DNA from: an archaeon
Lineage (GTDB): Archaea; Thermoproteota; Nitrososphaeria; Nitrososphaerales; UBA183
Reading direction: 5' to 3'
NCBI GenBank assembly: GCA_021786335.1
Contig: JAJYNM010000028.1
Coordinates: forward strand, 1 to 25,461
DNA length: 25,461 nt
Under the pieces are notes generated by a model. That model was not told the DNA's origin. It saw only the letters and a program-made list of their open reading frames with translations, and searched no databases. Below, piece by piece: positions 21,023-25,461 of this stretch (its first letter is position 1; each line of letters begins with the position of its first letter). Both the position numbers and the translations under genes were made by a program.

Positions 21023-21709
21023 TCAGCTCGCCACCAGCGAACCTGTCATCCAACCGGAGGTTGACATCGCCCCCAGCGTTCCGTCGGGGCCGAAGCCGCA
21101 GCGGGTCTCGCAGAACCAGAAGTAGGACCCAGCCTGGCCCACCTTGAAGTAGGCGACTACCGTCGAGCTCAACGGCACGGGGATGTTGAGGTTGAGCGCC
21201 GGCACGGTGAAAGTGTGGGCGACCTCGGAGAGCGGGACCGAAGTGAGGTTCTCACCCCCCGTCAGCACTATCCCCGACGGGCCCTGGCTGGCGTTGACGT
21301 TATCGTTGGAGGTCACGTAGATGCTGTTCCCGGTCGTCCCAGACACCACGTTGTCGTTGGGCAAGACGAGCGATGCGTTGCCGTCGTCATAACAGATTAT
21401 CACCAGCTTGATCAGACGATTAGCCGGGAGGGAGATGTTCGCCGAGGACTCCAGTCCGTTGGCGCCCAGCACGAAGTAGGCGGGTTGGTCCTGGACCGTG
21501 GAGTTGTACATGTTGTTCGTGGTGATGACAAGCGTCACGACATAGGGGGTAGGCGACGTGGAGTTTGTCCCGGTCGTCACAGTCGTAGTGGCCGTGGTCT
21601 TCTGCCCCGCCCCTCCGACCGCAAGGGCCGCACCAAAGCCTGAGATGACGAGGGCTACCGCAAGCACAGCAACAGTGAGCCCTCCGATGAGAGTGGTCCG
21701 GGTGCTCAA
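21023..21709 (-). CDS. membrane-anchored cupredoxin, cytochrome oxidase subunit II-like
   Basis: 228 residues. One hydrophobic N-terminal helix (about 7-32) is followed by a Thr/Ser-rich linker (38-54), then a beta-rich cupredoxin domain facing outward. Candidate copper ligands are His165 (VAHTFTVP), Cys200 and Cys204 (FCETRCGFGPDG), and Met215 or Met221. In CuA domains the pattern is CxExCGxxHxxM. Here the expected His position holds Pro, so a standard CuA site is not present. It is probably the electron acceptor next to the Rieske protein, in place of cytochrome c. The start is TTG 21709, placed by a TATA box 28 bp upstream. It is the first gene of the four-gene operon. Confidence 0.8.
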   Translation of the reverse strand: MSTRTTLIGGLTVAVLAVALVISGFGAALAVGGAGQKTTATTTVTTGTNSTSPTPYVVTLVITTNNMYNSTVQDQPAYFVLGANGLESSANISLPANRLIKLVIICYDDGNASLVLPNDNVVSGTTGNSIYVTSNDNVNASQGPSGIVLTGGENLTSVPLSEVAHTFTVPALNLNIPVPLSSTVVAYFKVGQAGSYFWFCETRCGFGPDGTLGAMSTSGWMTGSLVAS

Positions 21710-21733
21710 GTATCGGAACCAGTCCTACTTAGC

Positions 21734-21740
21734 GATATAA
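21734..21740 (-). promoter_or_regulatory. TATA box of the cupredoxin-Rieske-cytochrome b operon
   Basis: On the minus strand TTATATC is centred 28 bp before TTG 21709. No other promoter-like element lies between here and the end of the operon. Confidence 0.6.
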
Positions 21741-21815
21741 GGCATCAGGTCGATTCTCAGTGTTGAAAACCGCCCTGTCCTAGATATCCACTCAGCCCTG
21801 AACGTCAGCCGTTGA

Positions 21816-22082
21816 GCGCGAACGGAATGGCTCAGTGCTCTGCAGAGCGAGACCGCCGCCCAGCAGTCCGGGTACGAGAATTACTTTAGGATCGTTGGGC
21901 TCTTCCAAAGAATAGACCTAATCCGGACAGCTGTACTTCCTGCGAACCCGACGAGGCGCTTCGATTCTGGGAGGTGGCCCACAGGACATGAATTCACCGG
22001 CACCCTGCAGTCGCAGAGCGCCAGTCGAGATGTCCGATGGGATTCATGGCGGTCCAAGTTGATGACAGCCAGTCCCAGATGA
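21816..22082 (+). pseudogene. possible gene remnant, 88 open codons without a start
   Basis: Between TGA 21813-21815 and TGA 22080-22082 one frame stays open and reads like protein in part (GYENYFRIVGLFQRIDLIRT), with mixed hydrophobic and polar content and G/C-biased third positions in its first half. No ATG, GTG or TTG opens it before its last ten codons. It may be an internal fragment of a deleted gene or chance. No family recognised. Confidence 0.25.
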
Positions 22083-22088
22083 TCTGGG
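22074..22088. repeat. perfect palindrome CCCAGAT-G-ATCTGGG
   Basis: Seven-base arms surround a single G. The 1-nt spacer makes a protein-binding or recombination site more likely than an RNA hairpin. No promoter lies beside it. Confidence 0.4.
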
Positions 22089-22213
22089 TCGTTTCAATCC
22101 TTGCGACCTCTCCAAGTTAGGCGATGAGAATTGTTAAACAGTTTGGGGACCATCTGGTTGACAGCCCCGCAACATACACCTCACAACACTGGGCGCTCTG
22201 GGGTCGTCGTTAG

Positions 22214-22501
22214 CTAGTGTTTGGTTTCGAGTTCACGCATTTTCTCTTCGATGACCGCGACGCGTTGGGTCACATCCATTCGCTTGTCCAAGCCGTCGAT
22301 CTTGGTCTCGAGCCGCTTGTCCAGCGAGTCTATTTTTTCGTCTATACGTCCTATTTCGGAATGAAGGCCTCTGAACTCTCCTTCTACCTTGCTCTCGAAT
22401 CCTCCAACTTTCGCATCGAGCGCCTTGATCTCCCCTTTCAACTCGCTCATCTGAGGGAGGAGCACCCGTTCGAACCAGCCGGGGACTTTCGTGGCCATCA
22501 T
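22214..22501 (-). CDS. 95-residue coiled-coil protein
   Basis: The N-terminus MMATKVPGWFERVLLPQMSEL is amphipathic. From about residue 20 to the end the sequence is a continuous heptad pattern (LKGEIKALDAKVGGFESKV, EIGRIDEKIDSLDKRLETKI, then VAVIEEKMRELE), so it should form a long coiled coil, probably oligomeric. No enzymatic or DNA-binding motif is visible. The start ATG 22501 (or the adjacent ATG 22498) is chosen from a TATA box at 22523-22529, which makes the mRNA leaderless; an upstream TTG at 22510 is too close to that box. The neighbour upstream is vapBC on the same strand, 160 bp away. It is an accessory-region gene of unknown role. Confidence 0.7.
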   Translation of the reverse strand: MMATKVPGWFERVLLPQMSELKGEIKALDAKVGGFESKVEGEFRGLHSEIGRIDEKIDSLDKRLETKIDGLDKRMDVTQRVAVIEEKMRELETKH

Positions 22502-22522
22502 AAATAACAAGGCGCGGTCTGC

Positions 22523-22529
22523 TATTTAA
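22523..22529 (-). promoter_or_regulatory. TATA box of the coiled-coil gene
   Basis: On the minus strand TTAAATA is centred 25 bp before ATG 22501. The same TTAAATAGC octamer-like context occurs before vapB. Confidence 0.55.
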
Positions 22530-22582
22530 CGGCCACACATCTACAGCCTTGCTCGCATATGATGTCCAAAGAAACCGAACGG

Positions 22583-22604
22583 ACCCGGCAGGGTACGGAC
22601 CAAT
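22583..22604 (+). repeat. weak partial third copy of the 35-bp repeat
   Basis: Aligned without gaps to the first 22 positions of the copy at 23395, it matches at about 17 (CCCGGC, GGT, CGGACC and AT in register). Its downstream half diverges and instead forms a hairpin GTACGG/CCGTAC. It lies between the coiled-coil gene and vapC. This could be chance in GC-rich DNA. Confidence 0.25.
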
Positions 22605-22660
22605 ATCCGTACGGGACCCCCTCCCACCTCGGAGGGACTCCGTCAATCGGGTCCATTTGC

Positions 22661-23098
22661 TTAACCACGACCAGAGACTTCGAAGTCTGAAAGCGCAAGG
22701 GTGTCCGCAGGAAACTTCACAAGCAACTCCTTGTCCTCAGTTACGACTCTGGAGCTCGTTCTCTTCCCCAGAGCAACGTAGCAGGCGTCATAGATGGTCA
22801 AGCCCTGCTCGACGCTGAGCTCCGACGAAAGTTCTAGAAGCTTTCCTAGAGGCCTCCAAATGCCAAATCTGTATTTGCTCAAGGATCTCGCGGCAACAAC
22901 AAGGTCGGAGGCCCTGAAACTACCGCTAAAGCGCAGCGCGTTCATCACTTCATAGAACAGTAGACTGGGGACCGCGAGTTCCACCCGCCCACTTGCGAAT
23001 TCGTCTCTGAGTTCTATCGCCTTGTCAGATCCTGGCTCGGCAAGAAACCACTTTGCAACTACGGATGAGTCGACTACGAATTGGCCCTTCTTCGCCAT
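22661..23098 (-). CDS. vapC: VapC-type PIN-domain ribonuclease toxin
   Basis: 145 residues. All four acidic PIN residues can be placed: Asp10 (VVDSSVVAKWF), Glu50 (LLFYEVMNALR), Asp104 (TIYDACYVALG) and Asp122 (VVTEDKEL). These chelate Mg2+ for endonucleolytic RNA cleavage, which in characterised VapCs targets tRNA or rRNA. Length is typical (130-145). Its ATG 23098 lies inside the 3' end of the antitoxin gene (25-nt overlap), the normal translational coupling of vapBC. The active site is intact, so the toxin should be functional. The RNA target cannot be predicted. Confidence 0.92.
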   Translation of the reverse strand: MAKKGQFVVDSSVVAKWFLAEPGSDKAIELRDEFASGRVELAVPSLLFYEVMNALRFSGSFRASDLVVAARSLSKYRFGIWRPLGKLLELSSELSVEQGLTIYDACYVALGKRTSSRVVTEDKELLVKFPADTLALSDFEVSGRG

Positions 23099-23325
23099 TG
23101 TTTGATCACTTGCAGGCTGCTCCAGTCTTTTCGAGCAGGCCGTCTTACACGCTCGTTAAGTATCACTGCTTCCGCCATGTCGGTCTCTCCTTCCTCCTCG
23201 AGCCTTTGAGTGAGAACTTCCCGTATCACCTCGCTCCAGTTCTCGTCCGCCTGAGACATCTTAGCCTTCAATGAGGAGGGGATGGTAATGGTAGTCCTGA
23301 CAAGCTTCTCCCGTCTCTTGGACAT
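23074..23325 (-). CDS. vapB: VapB-type ribbon-helix-helix antitoxin
   Basis: 83 residues from ATG 23325. The N-terminal ribbon-helix-helix motif is seen as KLVRTTITIPSSLKAKM (strand then helix) and NWSEVIREVLTQRLEEEG (second helix). The C-terminal tail (RVRRPARKDWSSLQVIKQWRRR) is the part expected to wrap round VapC. A longer version beginning at GTG 23349 is unlikely: the TATA box at 23353-23360 would put transcription start near 23330, downstream of that GTG. Two adjacent palindromes cover the start region, which fits autorepression by the VapBC complex. Confidence 0.88.
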   Translation of the reverse strand: MSKRREKLVRTTITIPSSLKAKMSQADENWSEVIREVLTQRLEEEGETDMAEAVILNERVRRPARKDWSSLQVIKQWRRRANS

Positions 23326-23341
23326 ACCGGTAATACTAGTA
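23325..23341 (-). promoter_or_regulatory. candidate VapB operator: two tandem 8-bp palindromes
   Basis: TACCGGTA (23325-23332) and TACTAGTA (23334-23341) share the form TACnnGTA and are 9 bp apart centre to centre, so they present on nearly the same DNA face. They lie exactly between the vapB TATA box and its ATG, the expected position for RHH autorepression. Confidence 0.55.
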
Positions 23342-23352
23342 ACACTCACGGC

Positions 23353-23360
23353 TATTTAAA
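23353..23360 (-). promoter_or_regulatory. TATA box of vapBC
   Basis: On the minus strand TTTAAATA is centred about 31 bp before ATG 23325 and only 8 bp before the alternative GTG 23349. It therefore decides the start. Confidence 0.6.
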
Positions 23361-23394
23361 GACACGCGGGATGCCCGCGCAAGTGATTCAACCG

Positions 23395-23429
23395 GCCCGG
23401 CGAGGTCCGGACCCATTATGGGTTCGAAT
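23395..23429 (+). repeat. 35-bp direct repeat, copy 1
   Basis: Matches 24676-24710 at 30 of 35 positions, including an unbroken 17-bp core CCATTATGGGTTCGAAT. Similarity continues upstream as ATTC...AAC just before both copies. The core contains the near-palindrome CCCATTATGGG and a GGGTTCGAAT stretch reminiscent of a tRNA T-loop. The copy lies between the vapBC and relBE promoters. Confidence 0.7.
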
Positions 23430-23443
23430 TCAATTTTGCAAGC

Positions 23444-23451
23444 CATAAATA
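23444..23451 (+). promoter_or_regulatory. TATA box of the relBE-type pair
   Basis: CATAAATA is centred 28 bp before ATG 23476. No Shine-Dalgarno is present, so translation is leaderless. Confidence 0.6.
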
Positions 23452-23475
23452 CAAGTCATCGATGTATGACATGTA
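23450..23475 (+). promoter_or_regulatory. candidate antitoxin operator: 10-bp inverted repeat abutting the start codon
   Basis: The arms TACAAGTCAT (23450-23459) and ATGACATGTA (23466-23475) match at 9 of 10 positions when one is inverted, around a 6-bp spacer. The right arm ends at the base before ATG 23476 and the left arm begins at the end of the TATA box. Binding would block transcription start. This is the typical layout for RHH antitoxin autoregulation. Confidence 0.6.
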
Positions 23476-23691
23476 ATGAGCGAAGCAGTTTCGGTAAGGC
23501 TCCCCGAGGACGTTGCAAAGCGCCTTGAGGAACTCGCCAAGTCTCTGGACCGCCCCAAGACGTACATCGTCACGAAGGCTTTGAAGGAGTACTTGGAGGA
23601 GTATGAAGACTACCTAGTCGCCCTGCACCGGTTGAACGACAAGGACGACCGACTGGTGTCGGAGAAAGAACTGGTCAAGCTTGACCAGTAG
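23476..23691 (+). CDS. ribbon-helix-helix antitoxin of a RelE/ParE-type pair
   Basis: 71 residues. The N-terminus AVSVRLPEDVAKRLEELAKS is a clear RHH strand-helix, and the second helix is RPKTYIVTKALKEYLEEYED. The C-terminal half (LHRLNDKDDRLVSEKELVKL) is the acidic, flexible toxin-binding tail seen in CopG/RelB-like antitoxins. It should dimerise on DNA and neutralise the RelE-like toxin encoded immediately downstream, with which it overlaps by 11 nt. ATG 23476 is fixed by a TATA box 28 bp upstream and by the operator that ends right at the codon. Confidence 0.9.
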   Translation: MSEAVSVRLPEDVAKRLEELAKSLDRPKTYIVTKALKEYLEEYEDYLVALHRLNDKDDRLVSEKELVKLDQ

Positions 23692-23932
23692 AACATTCTA
23701 CAAGTCGTCCGTCAGTCGCGACCTCAAGAAGATTGCCCCGAAAGATGTGGCCCGGATCCTGAACCAGGTCAGGATGGTCCTGGGCGAAGACTCTCAGTCG
23801 GGCGAGCGGCTCCATGGAGACTTCGAGGGCCTCCTTAAACTCAGAATCGGCGAGTACAGGGTAGTTTATGCCCTCTCGGACAGCGACGTCGTGGTCCTAA
23901 GGATCAGACACCGGGCCAAAGCCTACGACTGA
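23681..23932 (+). CDS. RelE/ParE-superfamily toxin
   Basis: 83 residues. The pattern FYKSSVSRDLKKIAPKDVARILNQV (two helices), then LKLRIGEYRVVYAL and VVVLRIRHRAKAYD (the terminal beta hairpin) is that of RelE. The residues usually tied to mRNA cleavage on the ribosome (Arg60 in YRVVY, His77-Arg78, Tyr82) are present, favouring an RNase over a gyrase-inhibiting ParE role. The TTG start at 23681 lies inside the antitoxin's last codons. The protein looks intact. The partner antitoxin is RHH rather than an AbrB type. Confidence 0.9.
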   Translation: MTSRTFYKSSVSRDLKKIAPKDVARILNQVRMVLGEDSQSGERLHGDFEGLLKLRIGEYRVVYALSDSDVVVLRIRHRAKAYD

Positions 23933-23983
23933 TCAAACAGCGGATGGCGTGCTCCAGGCACTGAAAAGATAGGGGCAACAGCC

Positions 23984-24004
23984 CAGCCAAAGATCGTTTG
24001 GCTG
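23984..24004 (+). terminator. hairpin downstream of the RelE-like gene
   Basis: CAGCCAAA/TTTGGCTG is a perfect 8-bp stem with the 5-nt loop GATCG, 51 nt after the toxin stop. No long T-tract follows, so termination is plausible but not certain; the site could equally be a palindromic binding site. Confidence 0.35.
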
Positions 24005-24049
24005 TTCTGGTAACTAGCTTCATGGACTGAAACGCCACCCTTGTTACGG

Positions 24050-24610
24050 ATTCCACGCGGTTCGATAGCGTCGGTTGTGAACGGGGTGAGCGCTGCTTTG
24101 ATGAACGTGACGCCCCTAGATTCCGCATACTGCGCAACGGCGACCATTGATGAGACGACGGGTTTCGTCTACGTTTCAGGCGAGAGCCAACTCGCGGCAT
24201 TGAACCCTCCTGGGGCCGTGGTTTCCGAAACCTATCCTGGCACCTGCGGTCCCTTCATCGGCTTGTCCGACGACCCGCACAGAGTCGGATCATTATGGCC
24301 CCGCAGAACTATGACTGCATCCTCGTCTACGACGGGCATTGCGGAGGACTGCTGGACATGTATTCGCTTCCGACTTCGCCGTCTTCAATTCTGTCTTACG
24401 TCGCCTTCAACGCTGCCACCAACGAGCCTTGCGCGATAGACTCGGGGTCGCTCCTAACCTTCCATGGTGTAGCAGTACCGGCAATGTCAGCGCTACCTCG
24501 AAAGGAGCCGGCCAACGCTGCCTTCCGGCGCGACTCAAGCGCTTGTACATCCAAGTCAAGATCGCCGATTCGTATCCGGCCGGCAACTTCATGATCAGAC
24601 CGGGGTCATG
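24050..24610 (+). pseudogene. frameshifted remnant of a secreted, beta-propeller-like protein
   Basis: Protein-like sequence is spread over successive frames. First, ATIDETTGFVYVSGESQLAA through SETYPGTCGPFIGLSDDP ends near 24280. It continues in another frame with APQNYDCILVYDGHCGGLLD and SYVAFNAATNEPCAIDSG to about 24465. A third frame resumes near 24480 with STGNVSATSKGAG and YIQVKIADSYPAGNFMIRPG to about 24600. The first two parts resemble repeats of extracellular YVTN/NHL-type propellers (TxxVYVS and DxxCILVYDG elements), and the last looks like an Ig-like surface domain. At least two frameshifts and no start make a functional product unlikely. The family call is by eye. Confidence 0.5.
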
Positions 24611-24675
24611 CGGCGAATCGCCTAAAATGAGTTATCCAAGCCGGTCAGAGTTCATTCCGAGCTATTCCATAACGG

Positions 24676-24710
24676 GCCCGGTGGGGTCCCTATCCATTAT
24701 GGGTTCGAAT
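24676..24710 (+). repeat. 35-bp direct repeat, copy 2
   Basis: Same orientation as copy 1 at 23395-23429, 30 of 35 positions identical, 17-bp identical core. The two copies bracket about 1.25 kb holding the relBE-type pair and the broken propeller gene. Confidence 0.7.
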
Positions 24711-24745
24711 CTCTTCCCGACTCCGCGATTAATAGGGGATAGTAC

Positions 24746-25066
24746 TCATGCCGCTCCTTTGTGCTTCTTCTCTGACTCGAGCGTGCGCTCCAGGGCTTTC
24801 ATGTTGTCCCTTAGATATACAAGGTCGGAGTGGAACATCACCACCCCTCTCCTATGGCGCGAATACTCGGCGAAGTCCCGCTGGCTCAGCAGTCCCTCTA
24901 GGGCCTTCGCATATCTGAGCAGGGAATCGATTCTGGGCTTCGTCCAGTCCGTCCCCGAGTCCAGGACGGAGAACTACTTCTTCGGTCTAGCGAGGTCCTT
25001 TCGGAGCTGAGGAATGCCCGCCTTGTAGACCCTATCTACCAACCTCTTCTCGCCTTGAGCGATGCT
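24746..25066 (-). pseudogene. broken gene with an in-frame TAG
   Basis: On the minus strand one frame reads GEKRLVDRVYKAGIPQLRKD and ends LARPKK, then TAG at 24976-24974. It then continues in the same frame for 75 codons (FSVLDSGTDWTKPRIDSLLR, ALEGLLSQRDFAEYSRHRRG, MFHSDLVYLRDNMKALERTL) to TGA 24748-24746. Both parts are helical and charged with normal codon use, and no start codon opens the second part near its beginning. This is best read as a nonsense mutation (for example GAG to TAG) in a gene already truncated at its 5' end by another TAG at 25069-25067. No family recognised. Readthrough is not excluded. Confidence 0.5.
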
Positions 25067-25200
25067 CTAAGCGGTCCTTTATGGGACGAAAGTCCGTCCA
25101 CGTCGCGGGCTCGCAAATCGGGTCCACGCTGCCATGAGCAGGGCAATTGGTCCCCTGGGTGCGCGCCACTCAAGCGGCCATGGTCTTCTCGCCGAAGGTT

Positions 25201-25208
25201 CATAAAAC
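25201..25208 (+). promoter_or_regulatory. TATA box of the right-edge gene
   Basis: CATAAAAC is centred 27 bp before GTG 25231. The 135 bp upstream, back to the broken minus-strand gene, hold no gene that I can see. Confidence 0.5.
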
Positions 25209-25230
25209 CACATTGTGCAAATAGTGTCTG

Positions 25231-25461
25231 GTGCCATCAAAGAGCGTACTTGACTGGCTGCTCGAAGAAGACCAACCCTCAGTCCGATACTACGCGCTCA
25301 GAGAGCTTCTGGGACGGGGCGAGGACGACCCTGAAGTCAAGAAGGCTCGGTCAGAGATAGGACGAGTAGGCTGGGCTGCGGACCAACTTCGCTCGCTAGG
25401 GCCGAAGGGGTACTGGGAACCCCGCGAGCCCACCAACATCCAGCAGTGGTGGCGTTTCACC
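25231..25461 (+). CDS. start of an uncharacterised helical protein, 3'-truncated by window edge
   Basis: The frame is open from GTG 25231 to the edge (77 codons). It begins MPSKSVLDWLLEEDQPSVRY, then ALRELLGRGEDDPEVKKARS, then WAADQLRSLGPKGYWEPREP and QQWWRFT. The opening PSVRYYALRELLGR is a HEAT-like helix pair. The overall order (short HEAT-like start, then a Gly-Pro-x-Gly-Tyr-Trp element and aromatic-rich helices) recalls a widespread uncharacterised family with an alpha/alpha-toroid, prenyltransferase- or terpene-cyclase-like fold. That is a by-eye resemblance from 77 residues. The GTG start is supported by a TATA-like box 27 bp upstream and an in-frame TAG at 25222. The remainder lies outside the window. 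Confidence 0.7.
   Translation, partial: MPSKSVLDWLLEEDQPSVRYYALRELLGRGEDDPEVKKARSEIGRVGWAADQLRSLGPKGYWEPREPTNIQQWWRFT

Larger units (their letters stand above)
21741..22213. other. 470-bp intergenic region between respiratory operon and coiled-coil gene
   Basis: No intact gene. It contains an 88-codon open stretch without a start codon (listed separately), a perfect 15-bp palindrome at 22074-22088, and an A/T-rich run near 22130-22142 that may serve transcript termination for the minus-strand gene ending at 22214. Confidence 0.4.

Noticed and set aside
23395..24710. tRNA genes suggested by GGGTTCGAAT at both repeat copies
   Set aside because: The T-stem pairs imperfectly at both sites and no D-arm, anticodon arm or acceptor partner can be placed upstream. 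At most these are tRNA-derived fragments.
24974..24976. Pyrrolysine codon in the minus-strand remnant
   Set aside because: TAG is the normal stop of many intact genes here (tldD, M1 aminopeptidase, binding protein, DppF-type ATPase), and the remnant also lacks a proper start. A nonsense mutation is simpler.
25084..25100. GACGAAAGTCCGTCC, similar to the conserved GGAAAGUCCG box of RNase P RNA
   Set aside because: None of the other conserved RNase P regions (for example the ACAGAA segment) is found within 400 nt on the same strand.
21710..25461. CRISPR array, insertion sequence or integrase in the accessory region
   Set aside because: No regularly spaced repeats and no transposase or integrase motif on either strand; only two good repeat copies exist.

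Overview
This is an archaeal chromosomal fragment of high GC content. The archaeal calls rest on the following: many genes have an A/T-rich TATA-like box about 22-31 bp before the start codon and no Shine-Dalgarno (leaderless transcription); GTG and TTG starts are frequent; and the gene content is archaeal in type (TldD/TldE, an RNase J-type beta-CASP nuclease, a cytochrome b/Rieske/cupredoxin cluster, VapBC and RelBE pairs). A heterotrophic, aerobically respiring member of Thermoproteota (Nitrososphaeria-like) is my best guess. That is inference from gene style only, since no rRNA is present.

Layout. 1-4791 (minus): a tight four-gene operon in the order RNase J-like nuclease, HAD hydrolase, TldD, TldE (TldE runs off the left edge). 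4926-6204 (plus): a 46-residue membrane peptide, a second HAD phosphatase, and a small HPF/RaiA-like protein. 6201-8696 (minus): an M1 aminopeptidase with C-terminal HEAT repeats. 8808-9176 (plus): a small membrane protein. 9194-10465 (minus): a PurD-like ATP-grasp enzyme. 10500-11140: a 0.6 kb gene-free interval rich in perfect hairpins. 11177-12310 (plus): a PLP aminotransferase. 12629-18576 (plus): a complete five-gene peptide-type ABC importer (binding protein, two permeases, two ATPases) behind a candidate operator. 18573-21709 (minus): cupredoxin, Rieske protein, cytochrome b and a small membrane protein, i.e. a bc-type quinol-oxidising complex.

From about 21.7 kb to the right end the character changes to an accessory region. 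It holds a coiled-coil protein, a vapBC pair, a divergent relBE-type pair, palindromic operators at both antitoxin starts, a 35-bp repeat (two good copies, one weak third copy) around the toxin-antitoxin loci, broken gene remnants, and the start of a new gene at the right edge.

The conserved part reads as peptide metabolism (importer, M1 aminopeptidase, TldD/E, aminotransferase) plus respiration. The most notable points are these. In cytochrome b, Lys210 stands exactly where the fourth haem-ligating histidine is expected. The neighbouring cupredoxin keeps two Cys but lacks the second His of a CuA site. A repeat flanks the toxin-antitoxin cassette. Two convergent gene pairs each overlap by the same CTAG tetranucleotide.
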